NCBI RefSeq assembly: GCF_000764305.2
Contig: NW_025938103.1
Location: 1 to 64,000 of the forward strand
From: Hyalella azteca
Taxonomy: Eukaryota; Arthropoda; Malacostraca; Amphipoda; Hyalellidae
DNA length: 64,000 nt
Direction: 5' to 3'
Shown here: positions 10,976 to 22,145 of the stretch, piece by piece
How the letters are laid out: each line of letters begins with the position of its first letter
Position numbering within the stretch: the first letter of the stretch is position 1
Program-made: the position numbers and the translations under genes
The notes under the pieces: model-generated
Seen by the model: the letters and a program-made list of their open reading frames with translations, nothing else
Told to the model about the DNA's origin: nothing
The model's database searches: none

Positions 10976-11427
10976 CCACTAAATGCCCAGCGAATTACAA
11001 TGTCAGTTTTTTTCTCTATTAGGTAACGATTTTTAAGAATTGTTTTATAGGCCAACATGACAAATAGGATTGCTTGCTAGCTTCTTGTTCATTGAACAGA
11101 ATAGCGAATCGATAACATAAAAGGGCTATTCACTAATAAGCAGTACTTCTACTTCCACTAATTTACAGCCAAATCGAATTACTGGTGTAATGTCAACATT
11201 TACGAGCAAATTTCTAGTCTCGGTTCGTATGTTTCGTATTTGCGATGACAAAGAATTTTTTTAGGTTTATCTAGAGTAGAAACCGGGTCGTGATACACTT
11301 TGATTGCTTAATTAATTTTTTATCCTGAAAAGTGATGTCACTCAATTGAATTTCTGTCCTTAATTAGTGAAAACAGAAAAAAAAAATTCCAGAGAAAAAA
11401 TAAATTCCAGAAATTCCAAATTCTTCC
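10976..11427 (+). repeat. M2 downstream part and flank
   Basis: Continues the M2 block: ccccatgaccactaaatgcc, aacagaatagcgaat and neighbours are shared with the other M2 copies up to about 11,270. After that comes AT-rich sequence without recognised content. Confidence 0.6.
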
Positions 11428-11488
11428 TGGTGGGTAACATAAAAATGTTACCCACCAATTTATAGCGGGCTACTGGTACCGCTATAAG
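11428..11488. repeat. Two adjacent hairpins
   Basis: TGGTGGGTAACAT is followed by AAAA and its exact complement (13-bp stem), then TATAGCGG and CCGCTATA around a 10-base loop. The first stem is the ggtgggtaacat motif of module B in inverted duplicate. This looks like a small template-switch scar. Confidence 0.65.
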
Positions 11489-11535
11489 CTAAGGGAGTGC
11501 GAATAGGGAAACCTACGAGTAATTAATCAGGCGGA

Positions 11536-11751
11536 TGTTGTGAACAATGTATATGTGAGTAATGTAAAGTTTGCACCCCAAACGTTGGCGGACAAGGCTG
11601 CAGTGAAATGACTAGTTACTGAACTAACCAAGAAAGAAAAAGTCAATCTATAAGAAGTTCGGATGATTGCTAGACTGCTGACTATTTGAGGAAAAATGAA
11701 CAAGAAAATAAATAACGAGCATCGATGATCCCTACAGTACTCCCCCTCAAG
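11536..11751 (-). mobile_element. Probable LTR with adjoining polypurine tract
   Basis: On the minus strand, the purine tract CTTGAGGGGGAGTAC (11,751-11,737) is followed by a 201-bp segment (11,736-11,536) starting TGTAG and ending CAACA. A TTGAGGGGGAGT-type tract just before a short TG..CA LTR is typical of Ty1/copia elements. Upstream on the minus strand a 165-codon frame (12,024-11,527) runs through both, but shows no reverse-transcriptase or RNase H motif I can name. No second LTR is visible. Confidence 0.45.
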
Positions 11752-12754
11752 TTGCGGAGCTATACTAGGATACACGCTTATTATTAACAGATTTATCTTT
11801 CCTAAATTTGACTTGACGACCAGAGGGCGGATTATCAAAACATCGCTAAGTACACGTAGCGACTTACGTGTGGCGTAAGTGCTGATATGAAGAAGTAACT
11901 CTAGCGGTGGTATTATTAAAACATTTGCGCGGGAAGCTACGAACAAGACGCCGTACGTAGCTCTACGCCTGCTCGGAGGTGTCGTAAGTGGAGTTACGTA
12001 GACGTTTTGAGTGTGCCGAAGCAATATACAACTATTGATTTACTTGCAACACGGTGAATTGTGATAGAATTTTGTCAATAATTCAACATAGGCATAATAT
12101 GTGATCGTGCTAAACGGTGTTTCTTGAGAAAAAAAATTCAATTAAGTTATGCCAGCTAATTTCTTTTCTTTTTGTGCTATAATTTGCAAGCAAATCTTGA
12201 TATTCGTCTCTAAGAGTTTTATGATCATTCACTAAAATAATATCTTCATGACTTTTTGATTCAAAACTAAGTGGAGTTTGACAAGCCAACCATTTTTCTA
12301 GCTACGTACACAAATTCCTTTCTTTCTCCGATGATAGTTGAACTCCAACTCACATGAACTCCAACTCACAAAATGTTCTAAATTCTAGGTAGCTCTCTAA
12401 AAAGTCCTCAAGTTTTGAATGGGAAAATGTAATTTTTTTGCCTTGATTGCAAAAAATTACAATCAATGCGTTGTCATTGCTATTTAGACAACGTCTCGCT
12501 CATTTCTCCATATGCTCCCTAGTCAGTCAACGCAGATGACGCTGACACAACACAACCTCCTTTCATCCACGCGCACTGCGCACTGAGTCGACAGGAGCTA
12601 GGAATGGCAAATTCGAAGCCTCTGCTTGGTCAGTTAGTTGGATCGTTTCGATAATACCTTTTCAGATGAGTCTTGCGTAATACAGTTTTGGTAATGCCAA
12701 AACTTACTTAGCGAAGTTTCGTTAATCTCTGCCCCGAAACCGTATCTCATCCAA
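11752..12754. other. Internal or flanking sequence without recognised gene
   Basis: Contains the upper part of the minus-strand frame that runs into the LTR. Further on is AT-rich sequence, with one GC-richer patch at 12,490-12,600 (gcgcactgcgcactgagtcg). Possibly the degraded 3' interior of the LTR element, but no motif confirms this. Confidence 0.3.
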
Positions 12755-13190
12755 ACTGATGATAGCTTGAAATAGCTACTAGACTTCCACTCGGTACGAT
12801 ATGGTGCTAGGCATTTCAAGTCTGAACATGTATTTTTATATAGCTTTATCTAATCTGTTCTTGAACTCTTTGATACTCGGAGCGTCATTGATGTAATCAG
12901 GGAGGCTGTTCCACATGTCGGTGCCTCGAAACAAGAAGAAATGTTGTCGCGTGGATAAGTTGCAACAGTTTTTTAGGCTATAGTCGTGGCTCCTAGTGTT
13001 GGTTCTTCTTTAAAATTCTATTAATCTATAATAGATTAATAGAATAACTCTATAGTGTGTAAACCATGATTATACCTCAAAGCTGTCACCATGATGACGT
13101 CGATAAACGAGTCCTTGATTAACCGCAACTTTCTTTTCATTCATACGAGCAGCCCGAAATTAGCCATTTTCCATACTGCTATATCTAACT
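12755..13190 (-). mobile_element. L module copy 2
   Basis: Minus-strand remnant of the non-LTR C-terminus; the usual 3' UTR and tail are replaced by unrelated sequence. Phrases gatatggtgctaggcatttc and ggaggctgttccacatgtcg are diagnostic. Several indels break the frame. Confidence 0.8.
13015..13045. repeat. Perfect 15-bp stem hairpin inside L
   Basis: ATTCTATTAATCTAT, one A, then its exact complement. Other L copies lack it, so it arose locally, most simply by template switching. Confidence 0.8.
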
Positions 13191-14795
13191 ATTGCAGACA
13201 TTTCCAGATCAATTGGTCAAACGCAATTGAATTTCTCTCTGCAATTACTGAAAACGTAATAATAAATTCCGGAGAAAACGTCTTTTTGGTGGGTTATATA
13301 ACAAGTCTTATCGATAAGGGACGACCTGTTGGCAAGCCAGTCATTGAGACCTGTTAGTTCATTGCTGCTAGTTCATTGCAGACGACCTGTTAGTTCATTG
13401 CTAAACGGCAATCCAGATGTTGAACTTAATTTACTTTTTAATTCAGGCTTTAGTTGACTAAAATTTTGATAATAATATTCAAATATTCTTATAGCAATAT
13501 TCGTACGTCACCACCACTATCATTCCCATTCGTCGGCACGTTTTACGTCACATTATGGACGGTAATAAATTTGAGCCAGAAGAGGTTTAATGAATAAAAA
13601 TATTCCAGCGGACGTAGTCCTTGATGATTTGAAATCCGGCATGAATCCTGCTAATCAATAGCTACTTAAGAATAATATTCGTTAAATATCCATTAGAATT
13701 TCTTGAAATTACAACTACTATACGGGATTTTTTCTAAGTGTGTTTAAATACTTGAGGTCTATTTTCCCATATAAGGTACAACAAATCAATTCAGCTTCCA
13801 TTTGGAAAAGTATCGTACTTCTGTGCCCATTTCACCCATACATTATCGCGGGATGTTCACTCGAAATTCTCCCAGGCATTTCGCCAAAATAATTGTGAAT
13901 ATTGCCTCCTCTTAATATCTTTCACTATCCAATTGGTACGTACGAATCGGTCTAGTCCAACCACTTACATTGCAAGTGCATTCGTGCCAGGTGATAACTT
14001 ACTTAGTTAGTCCTCGAAAGAAGTTTTATGACTAATTATTCATGAGGTGCTCAGTATTTTTCATCATCAATCCTGATCACCTTAAGTATGTATGCTTCAG
14101 ATTTTGCTGAAATGTAGTTATAATATTTGAACGCTGGTTGAGAGATTGCAACTGATTGCATCTCGAAGCAGCATGTAGATAGCGAAGAGGCAATATTAAT
14201 ATTGTCGTGAATTTGGTACATAACCATTCAGCAGGAAAAAACGTAAGAGCACGAATCCTACTTCACTGCTCTAATTTCCAAAAGAATCAGAAACTGTATG
14301 ATTTTTCCGATTCACATCAATGTTTCTGATTCTCATCAAATTAAATTCTCGACTATTTAACTAAACGCTCCGGTCTTTTACAACTTAAATAAGTCCTAAA
14401 AGATGACCTAACAATTTTGAAATTCATAGTACTGAAGAATTGCCCTCAAAATTATGCAGTATTTAAGGAATTTTGTGTTAAACCTAATTTTGAGTTTATT
14501 TATAGTGTATTTCTACCTCAAATTTGTGTAAATGAATTCGAGATCTATTCCATCGATCACATTATCTCCCGCACATGTTTCCTGAACAATCACTATGCTA
14601 TTTATTTGAATTAATTCTACAATACTTCTGCTTATTATTTGAGAGCAGTAATCGTTGAGCTATAGGCACTTCAATTGCCTGCAAATATGTTTGGCGCTAT
14701 AAAGTGAACTATCACTTCACGCTTAACATAAAGAATAATTTCTCAAAAAAGCATCTACTACTCATAGACCTTCTATAATGCAGGTTTACACTTGC
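13191..14795 (+). repeat. B module copy 2
   Basis: Runs from aattactgaaaacgtaataa to the gctataaag region with the usual order of blocks. Distinctive: a 40-base local duplication of 'gacctgttagttcattgct' near 13,350-13,400, and an insert (attatcgcgggatgttcactcg) near 13,843 resembling the one at about 61,696. Confidence 0.75.
14690..14704 (+). promoter_or_regulatory. TTTGGCGC-TATAAAG element of B
   Basis: Exact TTTGGCGCTATAAAG, as in the copy at 10,339. Flanks have diverged (cacttcacgct follows), so this motif is one of the better kept parts of B. Confidence 0.35.
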
Positions 14796-14889
14796 ATCAT
14801 TCAATGAGGTCGCCACGCAGACGTTGGTAAATGCCTGGAACCTTCGAAGATTGCAATTCAATCATACGAGCTGCCGGCAGTTCACCAGA
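14796..14889 (-). mobile_element. L fragment, internal piece only
   Basis: Only the part of L encoding the RRLRGDLIEV-like segment and the upstream RMIELQ region is present (tcaatgaggtcgccacgcag to atcatacgagctgccgg). The 3' end is missing, which is not how target-primed retrotransposition truncates. Deletion or recombination is more likely. Confidence 0.7.
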
Positions 14890-16445
14890 TCCTATACTAC
14901 GTATAATCTGATAGATTCAATTGGAATCTCTTTCGATTACTGAAAACATAATGATAAATTACACAGAATGCATCTTTTTTGGTGGGTAACATTAAAAGTC
15001 ATATCGATGAGCAAAGCGCCCATGGCAAGCCAGTCTTTGAATTGGCAGACGACCACTTACTTGGCTGCTAATCGGCAATCCATATATTGAGCTTAATTCA
15101 CTATATAATTTAGACTTTAATTGACTATTATTATAATAATAATATTCGTATAACAATAATTTTCGTACGTCACCACCACTATTATTCCCGTTCATCGGCA
15201 CGTTATCAAGTCAGATTCTGGACGGTGATGAATTTGAGCCTGAAGAGGTTTGACGAAGAAAAAATATTTCTGTGGACGTAGACCTTGATGATGTGAAATC
15301 CGGCATGAATTCTAACAATCGATATCTACTTAAGAGAATCATTCGTTAAATATCCATTAGAAGTCGTCGAAAATTATAACTACTATTAGGTATTTTCTCT
15401 ATGTGTGTACAAATATTTGATGTCAATTTTCCCATATCTGGAGTGCAACAAATCTATTCGGATACGATTTGAAAAAGTATCGCACTACTGTGCACATTTC
15501 CCCCATACATTCCACCCACATCATTGTGAATATGGCCTCATTTTAATTTCTTTTACCATCCATTTGGTACGAACGAATCTGTCTAGTCCAACTTGTTACA
15601 TTGCAGGTGCATTCGTGAGAGATTAAAATTTACTTAGTTATACCTCAAGAGAAATGATGGAAGAGATTTATTATTAAATGTTCAGTATTTTTGGTTATTC
15701 GTTCAAGTCACTCAGTAACTTTACTGTTATTTCATCGCCTTTCAATCTTGATACTTTTGAACGCTAGCTAAGTGATTGCAATTGATTGCATCTCGCAGCA
15801 GCGTATTCGACTATTATTGCCATAGCGCAGTGAAATTGTGTAAAATTTTCTTGCTGCGGGAAAAAGAGTTTCCCGCAGTAAGCCAGAAAACCGTATATAT
15901 GTATGTTTCCGGTTCTTTATCCGCATCAAATTAAATTCTCAACTAACCAACTAAACGCTCCGTTCTTTTGGAACAGAATTGAGTCCCATAAGATGTAAAA
16001 ATTATTGAAATCCACATTACTGACGGATTTTTCTCAATATGATGTAATATTTAAATAATTTTATGGAAAATTTAATTTTGCGTTTATTTATAGTTAAATT
16101 CTTCCTCGAAATCGTGCAAATGAATTCGACTTCTAATCCATCGACCACATATTACCCGCACATGTTTCCTGAACAATTACTATGCCATTAATTTGAATTG
16201 ATTTCTTCAATAGCTAATCCTATTATTTAGGAGCAATAATCAATGTGCTACAGGCACTTCAAATGCCTGCAAATATGTTTGGCGCTATAAAGTGAGCCAT
16301 CTCATCACAGTTAACATATAGAATTATTTTTCATAAATGCGTCCACAATTCAACTAATGAAATTTGAGAAGCAATTGCCGTGGAAATTAATATTTCTATG
16401 AACTTGTAGAAATTTGGAAACTTAACTGAATATATAACACGAGCC
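14890..16445 (+). repeat. B module copy 3
   Basis: Complete by its block order. It has a 73-codon plus-strand frame (15,405-15,626) rich in Cys and His that recurs in other B copies. A microsatellite-like attattataataataata run lies at 15,125. Confidence 0.75.
16278..16292 (+). promoter_or_regulatory. TTTGGCGC-TATAAAG element of B
   Basis: Third exact copy of the E2F-like plus TATA arrangement, followed by gtgagccatctcatcacag. Confidence 0.35.
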
Positions 16446-16915
16446 TCCAGAATGTTCACTGGAGATCTAAAATGAGGTCCTTTGACCGTACCTTTTAAAA
16501 ACTGACGATAGTTTGAAATAGCTACTAGACTTCCACCAGGTTCGATATGGTGCTAGGCATTGCCAGTCTGAACATATATTTCTCCATAGCTTTATCTAGT
16601 CTGTTCTTGAACGCGTTCATACTCGGAGCGTCAACGATGTAATCAGGGAGGCTGTTCCACATGTCGGTGACTCGAAGCGAGAAGAAATGTTGTCATGTGG
16701 ATGAGTTGCAGCGCAGTGTTTATATTTTATAGCCGTGGCCCCTGGTGTTGGTTCTTGTTTAAAATTCCAGTGCTTCTTCTGGGGCCTTGTTTACCTATGA
16801 GTAAACTTGTATGCTTCAATGAGGTCACCACGCGGACGTCGTTAAAAAAGCCTCGTATCCTGGATACCTGCAATTCAATCGTATGAACAGCCGGCCATTC
16901 AATAGTTTTATTGCA
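16446..16915 (-). mobile_element. L module copy 3
   Basis: Includes 3' UTR (gatctaaaatgaggtcctt), the WNSLPDYIVDAPS-like region and upstream part to RTIELQ. The T tail is missing; B sequence lies directly on the 3' side. Confidence 0.8.
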
Positions 16916-18170
16916 TATTGTAGCAATCCGCATATTGAGCTTATTTTGTTATTTGATTTAGGCTTTATTTGACTAATAAAAACGTTTTCTAGGAGTAAAT
17001 GTTGATGAATGTTTTATGTGTTTCAAAAAACGCTTCTAATATTGAAATAACAATTTTTGTACGTTACCACTACCATCATTCTTATTCATCGGCACGTTTT
17101 TAAGTCCGATTCTGAACGGTGATAAATTTTAGCATGAAGAGGTTTAATGAAGAAAAAGTATTCCTGTGGGCGTAGACTTTGATGATGTGAAATCTGGCAG
17201 GAATCTTGCTGATCAATATCTACTTAAAAAATTCATTCATTAATATCCATTAGAAGTTTTTGAAAATTATAACTACTATACGGGATTTTTCCGAGAGTTT
17301 ATAAATATTTGATGTCAATTCCCCATATCTGGAGTGCAACAAATCAATTCGGCTACGATATGAAAAAGTATCGCACCACTGTGCCCATTTCGCCCATACA
17401 TTTCACCCACATCATTTTTAATATTGCCTCCTTTTAATTGCTATCACTATCCACTTGGTAGGAATGAATCGGTCTGGCCCAAGTTCTTACATTGCATGTG
17501 CAATCTTGCCAAGGGATAACGTACGTAGTTACTCCTCGAAAAAAATCATGAAGCAAATTCATCATGAAGTGTGCAGTATTTTCGGTTATGAATTTTAATC
17601 ACTTCAATTGTTCAAAAGAATCTGGATAATATAATGTGCATTTTAGAAGGCTGATTAATAGATCGCAACTGATTGCATCTGGGAGCTGCGTACATGTAGA
17701 TTGTAGACGATTTAGTTAGTGGTGTAGCATTTAATAAAATACCCAATGTGTAGAAGAAAGAGCTGTAACACGAATCCTAATTCACTTGCATGTGAAAACT
17801 GCCCAATTTTACAAAAAACAGTAAGGCGTATATATGTTTCCGATTATTTATTTGTATCTAATTAAATTCTCGACGAACTAACTAAACGCTCAGTTTTTTG
17901 GGAACAGAATTAAGTCCCATAAGATGACCTTACAATTTTGCAATCCATAGTACAAAAGAATTTCCCTCAATATGATGTTGTATATAAACAAGTCAATTGA
18001 AAACTTATTTTTTATTAATATTTAAAATCTAACTCGAAATCGTGCAACTAAATTCAAGAATCTGCTGCATTTCAATTTATCAGCAGAAAATACCATATGC
18101 ATGAAAAATTACATATTATCTATGCGTCCTGCTTGATATACTTTGTACATGCACTTTCCAACACTGACGA
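16916..18170 (+). repeat. B module copy 4, cut short
   Basis: Starts inside B (cgcatattgagcttattt), so the first blocks are deleted, and stops after tcgtgcaactaaattcaag. A short M5-like piece (ttatcagcagaaaataccat, near 18,080) joins it to the next B copy. Confidence 0.7.
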
Positions 18171-19504
18171 CTAATTGAATTTCTATCTGCACTTACTGAA
18201 AACATGATAACGAGTTCCGGTGAATACTTCTTTTCGGTGATGGGTAACATAATAAATCATTTCGATGGGCGAAGCGCCGTTGGCAAGCCGGTCTTTGAGA
18301 TGGCAGATGATCTGTTAGTTCATTGCTAATCGGCAATCCGCATATTGAGCTTAATTTACTTTTTAATTTAGGCTTTACTTGATGAATAAAAAAGTCTTCT
18401 ATGAGAAAATGTTTAGGAATGTCTAATGTGCTTTCAACAAACGCTTCTAATATTCCAATAAAAATATTCGCACGTCACCACCACCAACATTCCCATTCAT
18501 CTGCCCGCTTTTAAGTCAGATTCTGAACGGTGATATATATGAGCCTGATGAGATTTACTGAAGAAAAAATATTCCTGTGGACGTGAACCTCGATCATGTG
18601 AAATCTGGCATGAATCCTGTTATTCAATAGCTATCTACCTATGAGTAACATTCCTTAAATATCCAATAAAAGTTTTTGAAAATTCTAACTATTATACTGG
18701 ATTTTTTCCAGTTGTGTACAAATATTATTTGTCAATATCCCCATATCTGAAGTGCAACAGATAAATTTGGCTGCGAGTCGAAAACGTATCGCACTACTGT
18801 GTCCATTTCACCCAAACATTTCGCCACATTATTGTGAATATTGCCTCCTTTTAATTGTTTTCACTATCAACTTGGTAGGAATGTATCGGTCTGGTCCAAC
18901 ATCTTACATTGCAAGTGCAATCTCGTCAAGTGATAACTTACTTAGTTATTCGTCAAAAAAATCATAATGGGAATTTCTCATGAAGTTTGCAGTACTTTTG
19001 ATTATGAATCTCAATCACTCATTATGTTTACACGGCGCCAATGTTTGATTACATTTAAATATTTTTGAACGCTGAATAAGAGATAGCAATTGATTACATC
19101 TCGAAGCAGCGCATTCATAAAGACGAAGCAGGTAGTGGTGTCGAATTTGGTGACAATCTAATGTGTTGGAGAAATATCTCAAACCCGAATCCTAATTTCG
19201 CTTCCATGCAAAAACTGCCCAAATTCGCAAAATATGATGTAGTATTTAAATAAGTCTATTAAAAACTTAATTTTTTTATTTATAGTTAAGATCTAACTCG
19301 AAATCGTGCAACTGAATACAAGATCTAATCCATCAACCACATATGACCCGCACATGTTTACTGAACAATCACTATGCCATTTATTTGAATCAATTTCTAC
19401 AATACTTAAGCCTATTATTTGAGAGCAGTAATTATTTTTGAGCAGTAATTTGATTTGAGAGTATTATTTGAGTAATTTGATTTGAGAACAGCCTCTATTA
19501 TTTG
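18171..19504 (+). repeat. B module copy 5
   Basis: Typical start (ttactgaaaacatgataacg) and order. Near 19,400-19,510 a local amplification of the gagagcagtaatt motif replaces the gctataaag region, and the block passes straight into a truncated L copy. Confidence 0.7.
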
Positions 19505-19860
19505 AGAGCAGTAATTTGAGAGGCTGTTCCACATGTCGGGGCCTCGAAGCGAGAAGAAATGTTGTCGCGTGGAGGAGCTGTTTCACCGCTGTTTTTTAGT
19601 TTATATTTTTAGTTTATAGACGTGGCCCCTGGTGTTGGTTCTTGTTTCAAATTCTAGTAATCCTTCTGGGACCTTGTATAAACCATGAGCATGCTTGTAT
19701 ACTTCAATTAGGTTGCCACGTAAACGTCGATAACAGACATGAACCCACGCAGGGTGCATCTGGTCTTTACTAGCAGCCATCCAATCGTCAGCATTTAGTT
19801 TTTTTTTCTTACACGTTGCTACGCTAAGATGTGGTAAGACTCGATCAATTTACGTCTACA
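19505..19860 (-). mobile_element. L module copy 4, 3' truncated
   Basis: Begins within the coding part (gaggctgttccacatgtcgg), so the 3' UTR and tail are gone. The upper end reaches the RTS..RRL region with extra sequence (tacacgttgctacgctaag). The junction with the amplified gagagcagtaatt motif is recombinational. Confidence 0.7.
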
Positions 19861-20400
19861 ATTACTGAAAACATGATAACAAATTCTCAAAGATACATCT
19901 TTTTGGTGGCTAACATAACAAGTCATATCAATGGGCGAAGCGCCGTTGGCAAGCCAGTCTTTGTGATGGCAGACGACCTGTTAGTTCATTGCTAATCGGC
20001 AATCTGCATATTGAGCTTAATTTACTATTTAATTTAGGCTTTACTTGAAATAAACAAGTTTTCAATGAGCAAATGTTTAGGAATGTCTAATTTGCTTTCA
20101 ACAAACGCTTCTAATATTCTTATAACAATATTCGCACATCACCACCACCATCAATCCCATTCATCGGCACGTTTTTAAGTCAGATTCTGAATGGTGATAA
20201 ATATGAGCCTGAAGAGGTTGAATGAAGAAAAAATATTCCTGTGAACCTTAATGATGTGAAATCTGGCATGAATCCTGTTAATCAATATCTACTTAAGAGT
20301 ACCATTCCTTAAATATCCGATAAAAGTTTTTGAAAATTATAACTATTATATACTGGATTTTTTCCATGTATGTACAAATATTTTGTGTCAATTTTTTTGT
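19861..20400 (+). repeat. B module copy 6, first third only
   Basis: Ordinary B start through ttttccatgtatgtacaaat, then broken by a hairpin element and continued by B in the opposite orientation. The result is an imperfect head-to-head B pair. Confidence 0.7.
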
Positions 20401-20413
20401 GTCAATTTTTGCC

Positions 20414-20527
20414 TTCGTTCGCGAGTTATACGGATATACAGAGAAACGACCGGCATTTCTCAGGCCGATGTTTAAACTTTCATTGACCAAGAGTCGTATA
20501 CGTAAAGCCATATAACTCGCAAACGAA
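20414..20527. mobile_element. Small hairpin related to the foldback element
   Basis: TTCGTTCGCGAGTTATA at 20,414 pairs with TATAACTCGCAAACGAA at 20,511-20,527. The same motif and a gagaaacgacc stretch occur in the foldback element at 1,104-1,946. It is therefore probably a short member of that family sitting at the B inversion point. Confidence 0.55.
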
Positions 20528-20529
20528 TT

Positions 20530-21830
20530 GTACTGAGATAGCTCTCTGACTAGCGCATGACATGCACGTCTACATAGGCATTAATAATATTATGGCCATT
20601 GACGATTGCTCTAACTAATAAGAATAAAAACTATGCAGTTTAATATGAATAAATATCGATCTGAGTCATGCGTGTCATATGTGATCGATGGACTAGATTT
20701 CGAATTCATTTACACGATTTTAAGGTATAACTTCACCACAAATAAATGAAAAATCCTTTTTTCATAAAATTACTAAAATATTACATCATACATAGGGGAA
20801 TTGTTAAATAAACCGAATGTGTATTTAACATATCAACACTGTCAAGTGTTCGTCGTTTCTCGCACATACGCCGCTGGGAGATGCAATCAGTTGCAATCTC
20901 TTCACCAGCGTTCAAAAATAGAAAGGCTTTAAAAATAACAAGACTGTTAAATCAAACGAGTGATCGAATTCTATACAAAGGTACTGAGCACTACTTGATT
21001 AAATTTTTTCATCACTTTTTTCGAGGAGTAAGTAAATAAGTTTTCACCTAGCACCAATGCAATTGCAATACAAGAGGTGTGACTGGACTGATTCATTCGA
21101 GCCAAGTGGACAGCGAAAGAAATTGAAAATAAGCAATATTCACAATGATGGCAGCAAAATGTATGGGTGAAATTTAAACAAGAGCTCGAAACTTTTCTAA
21201 TCGTAGCCGAATTGATCTGTTGCACTATAGAAATGGAAAAATTGACATCTAATATTTGTACACACATGGAAAAAATCCCGTATTGTAGATATAATTTTCA
21301 TAAACTTTTGATGAAAACGATGTAGTTAAATCGAAATAAAACGATTTAACGAAGGCTTCTCTTAAGTAGATATTGATTAGCAGGAATCTTGCCGGATTTC
21401 ACATCATCAAGGTCTACGTCCACAGGAATACTTTTTCTTCATTAAGCCTCCTCAAGCTCACATTTACTGATATCGAAAATTCAGACTCGAAAACGATCCG
21501 ATAAATGAGAATGGTGGAAATGGTAACGTACGAAAATTGTTATTAAAATATTAAAAGCGTTTAGAAACACTTCAAACGCTCGTAAACACTTGCTCCTAAA
21601 AACGGTTTTTATTGCGCTAGTAAAGCTAAAATTAAATAGTAAATTAAGCTCAATATGCGGATTGCTCATTAGCAATGAACCGAAAGATCGTCTGTCATCT
21701 CATAGACTGGCTTGCCAACGGTGCATTGCTCATCGAAATGACTTGTTATGTTACCCACCAAAAAGATGTATTCTCTGGAATTATTTGCTATATTCTCAGT
21801 AATTGCCGACATAAACTATCAGGTGTAGCA
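20530..21830 (-). repeat. B module, inverted copy
   Basis: Reverse complement of B. It starts with a form close to the arms of palindrome 1 (agatagctctctgactagcgc), passes through cccgtattgtag and catcatcaaggtctacgtcc, and ends with gttacccaccaaaaagatg. A 98-codon minus-strand frame lies at 21,267-20,971. Confidence 0.75.
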
Positions 21831-21883
21831 ACATAGCAAATTATTGTGTCTGCGTAATTATATGTAAATGTTATAGCATGTGA

Positions 21884-22145
21884 TTGGAAATGGCTTATAA
21901 TCTCTGGGAAGCTCTCTTCTCACCATGCAGCTCAAGAAGACTTGAAACTTTTCGCTGTTGCCGCGCGGGAGAACTCAAGCATGAAGTGGAAACCGATATA
22001 ATCCTATGGAAACATCATCCGGAATTCTCATTCAAATTTTATCGTTTTACTTATTCATTGTTTGCTTCACCCCATGACCGCAGAATGCCTAGCGAACAAC
22101 AATGTTAGTTATTTTCCCATTAAATAACGGAGCTCGGGAATGTTA
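21884..22145 (+). repeat. M2 fragment, frame lost
   Basis: Recognisable by ctcatcagc/agctc..aag variants, aatcctatggaaacatcatc and ccccatgaccgcagaatgcc. The small M2 frame is destroyed by substitutions and indels here. Confidence 0.6.

Noticed and set aside
11527..12024. 165-codon minus-strand frame as a host gene
   Set aside because: It crosses the polypurine tract and the whole LTR, shows no domain, and has an unusual Leu/Ser/Ile-rich composition.
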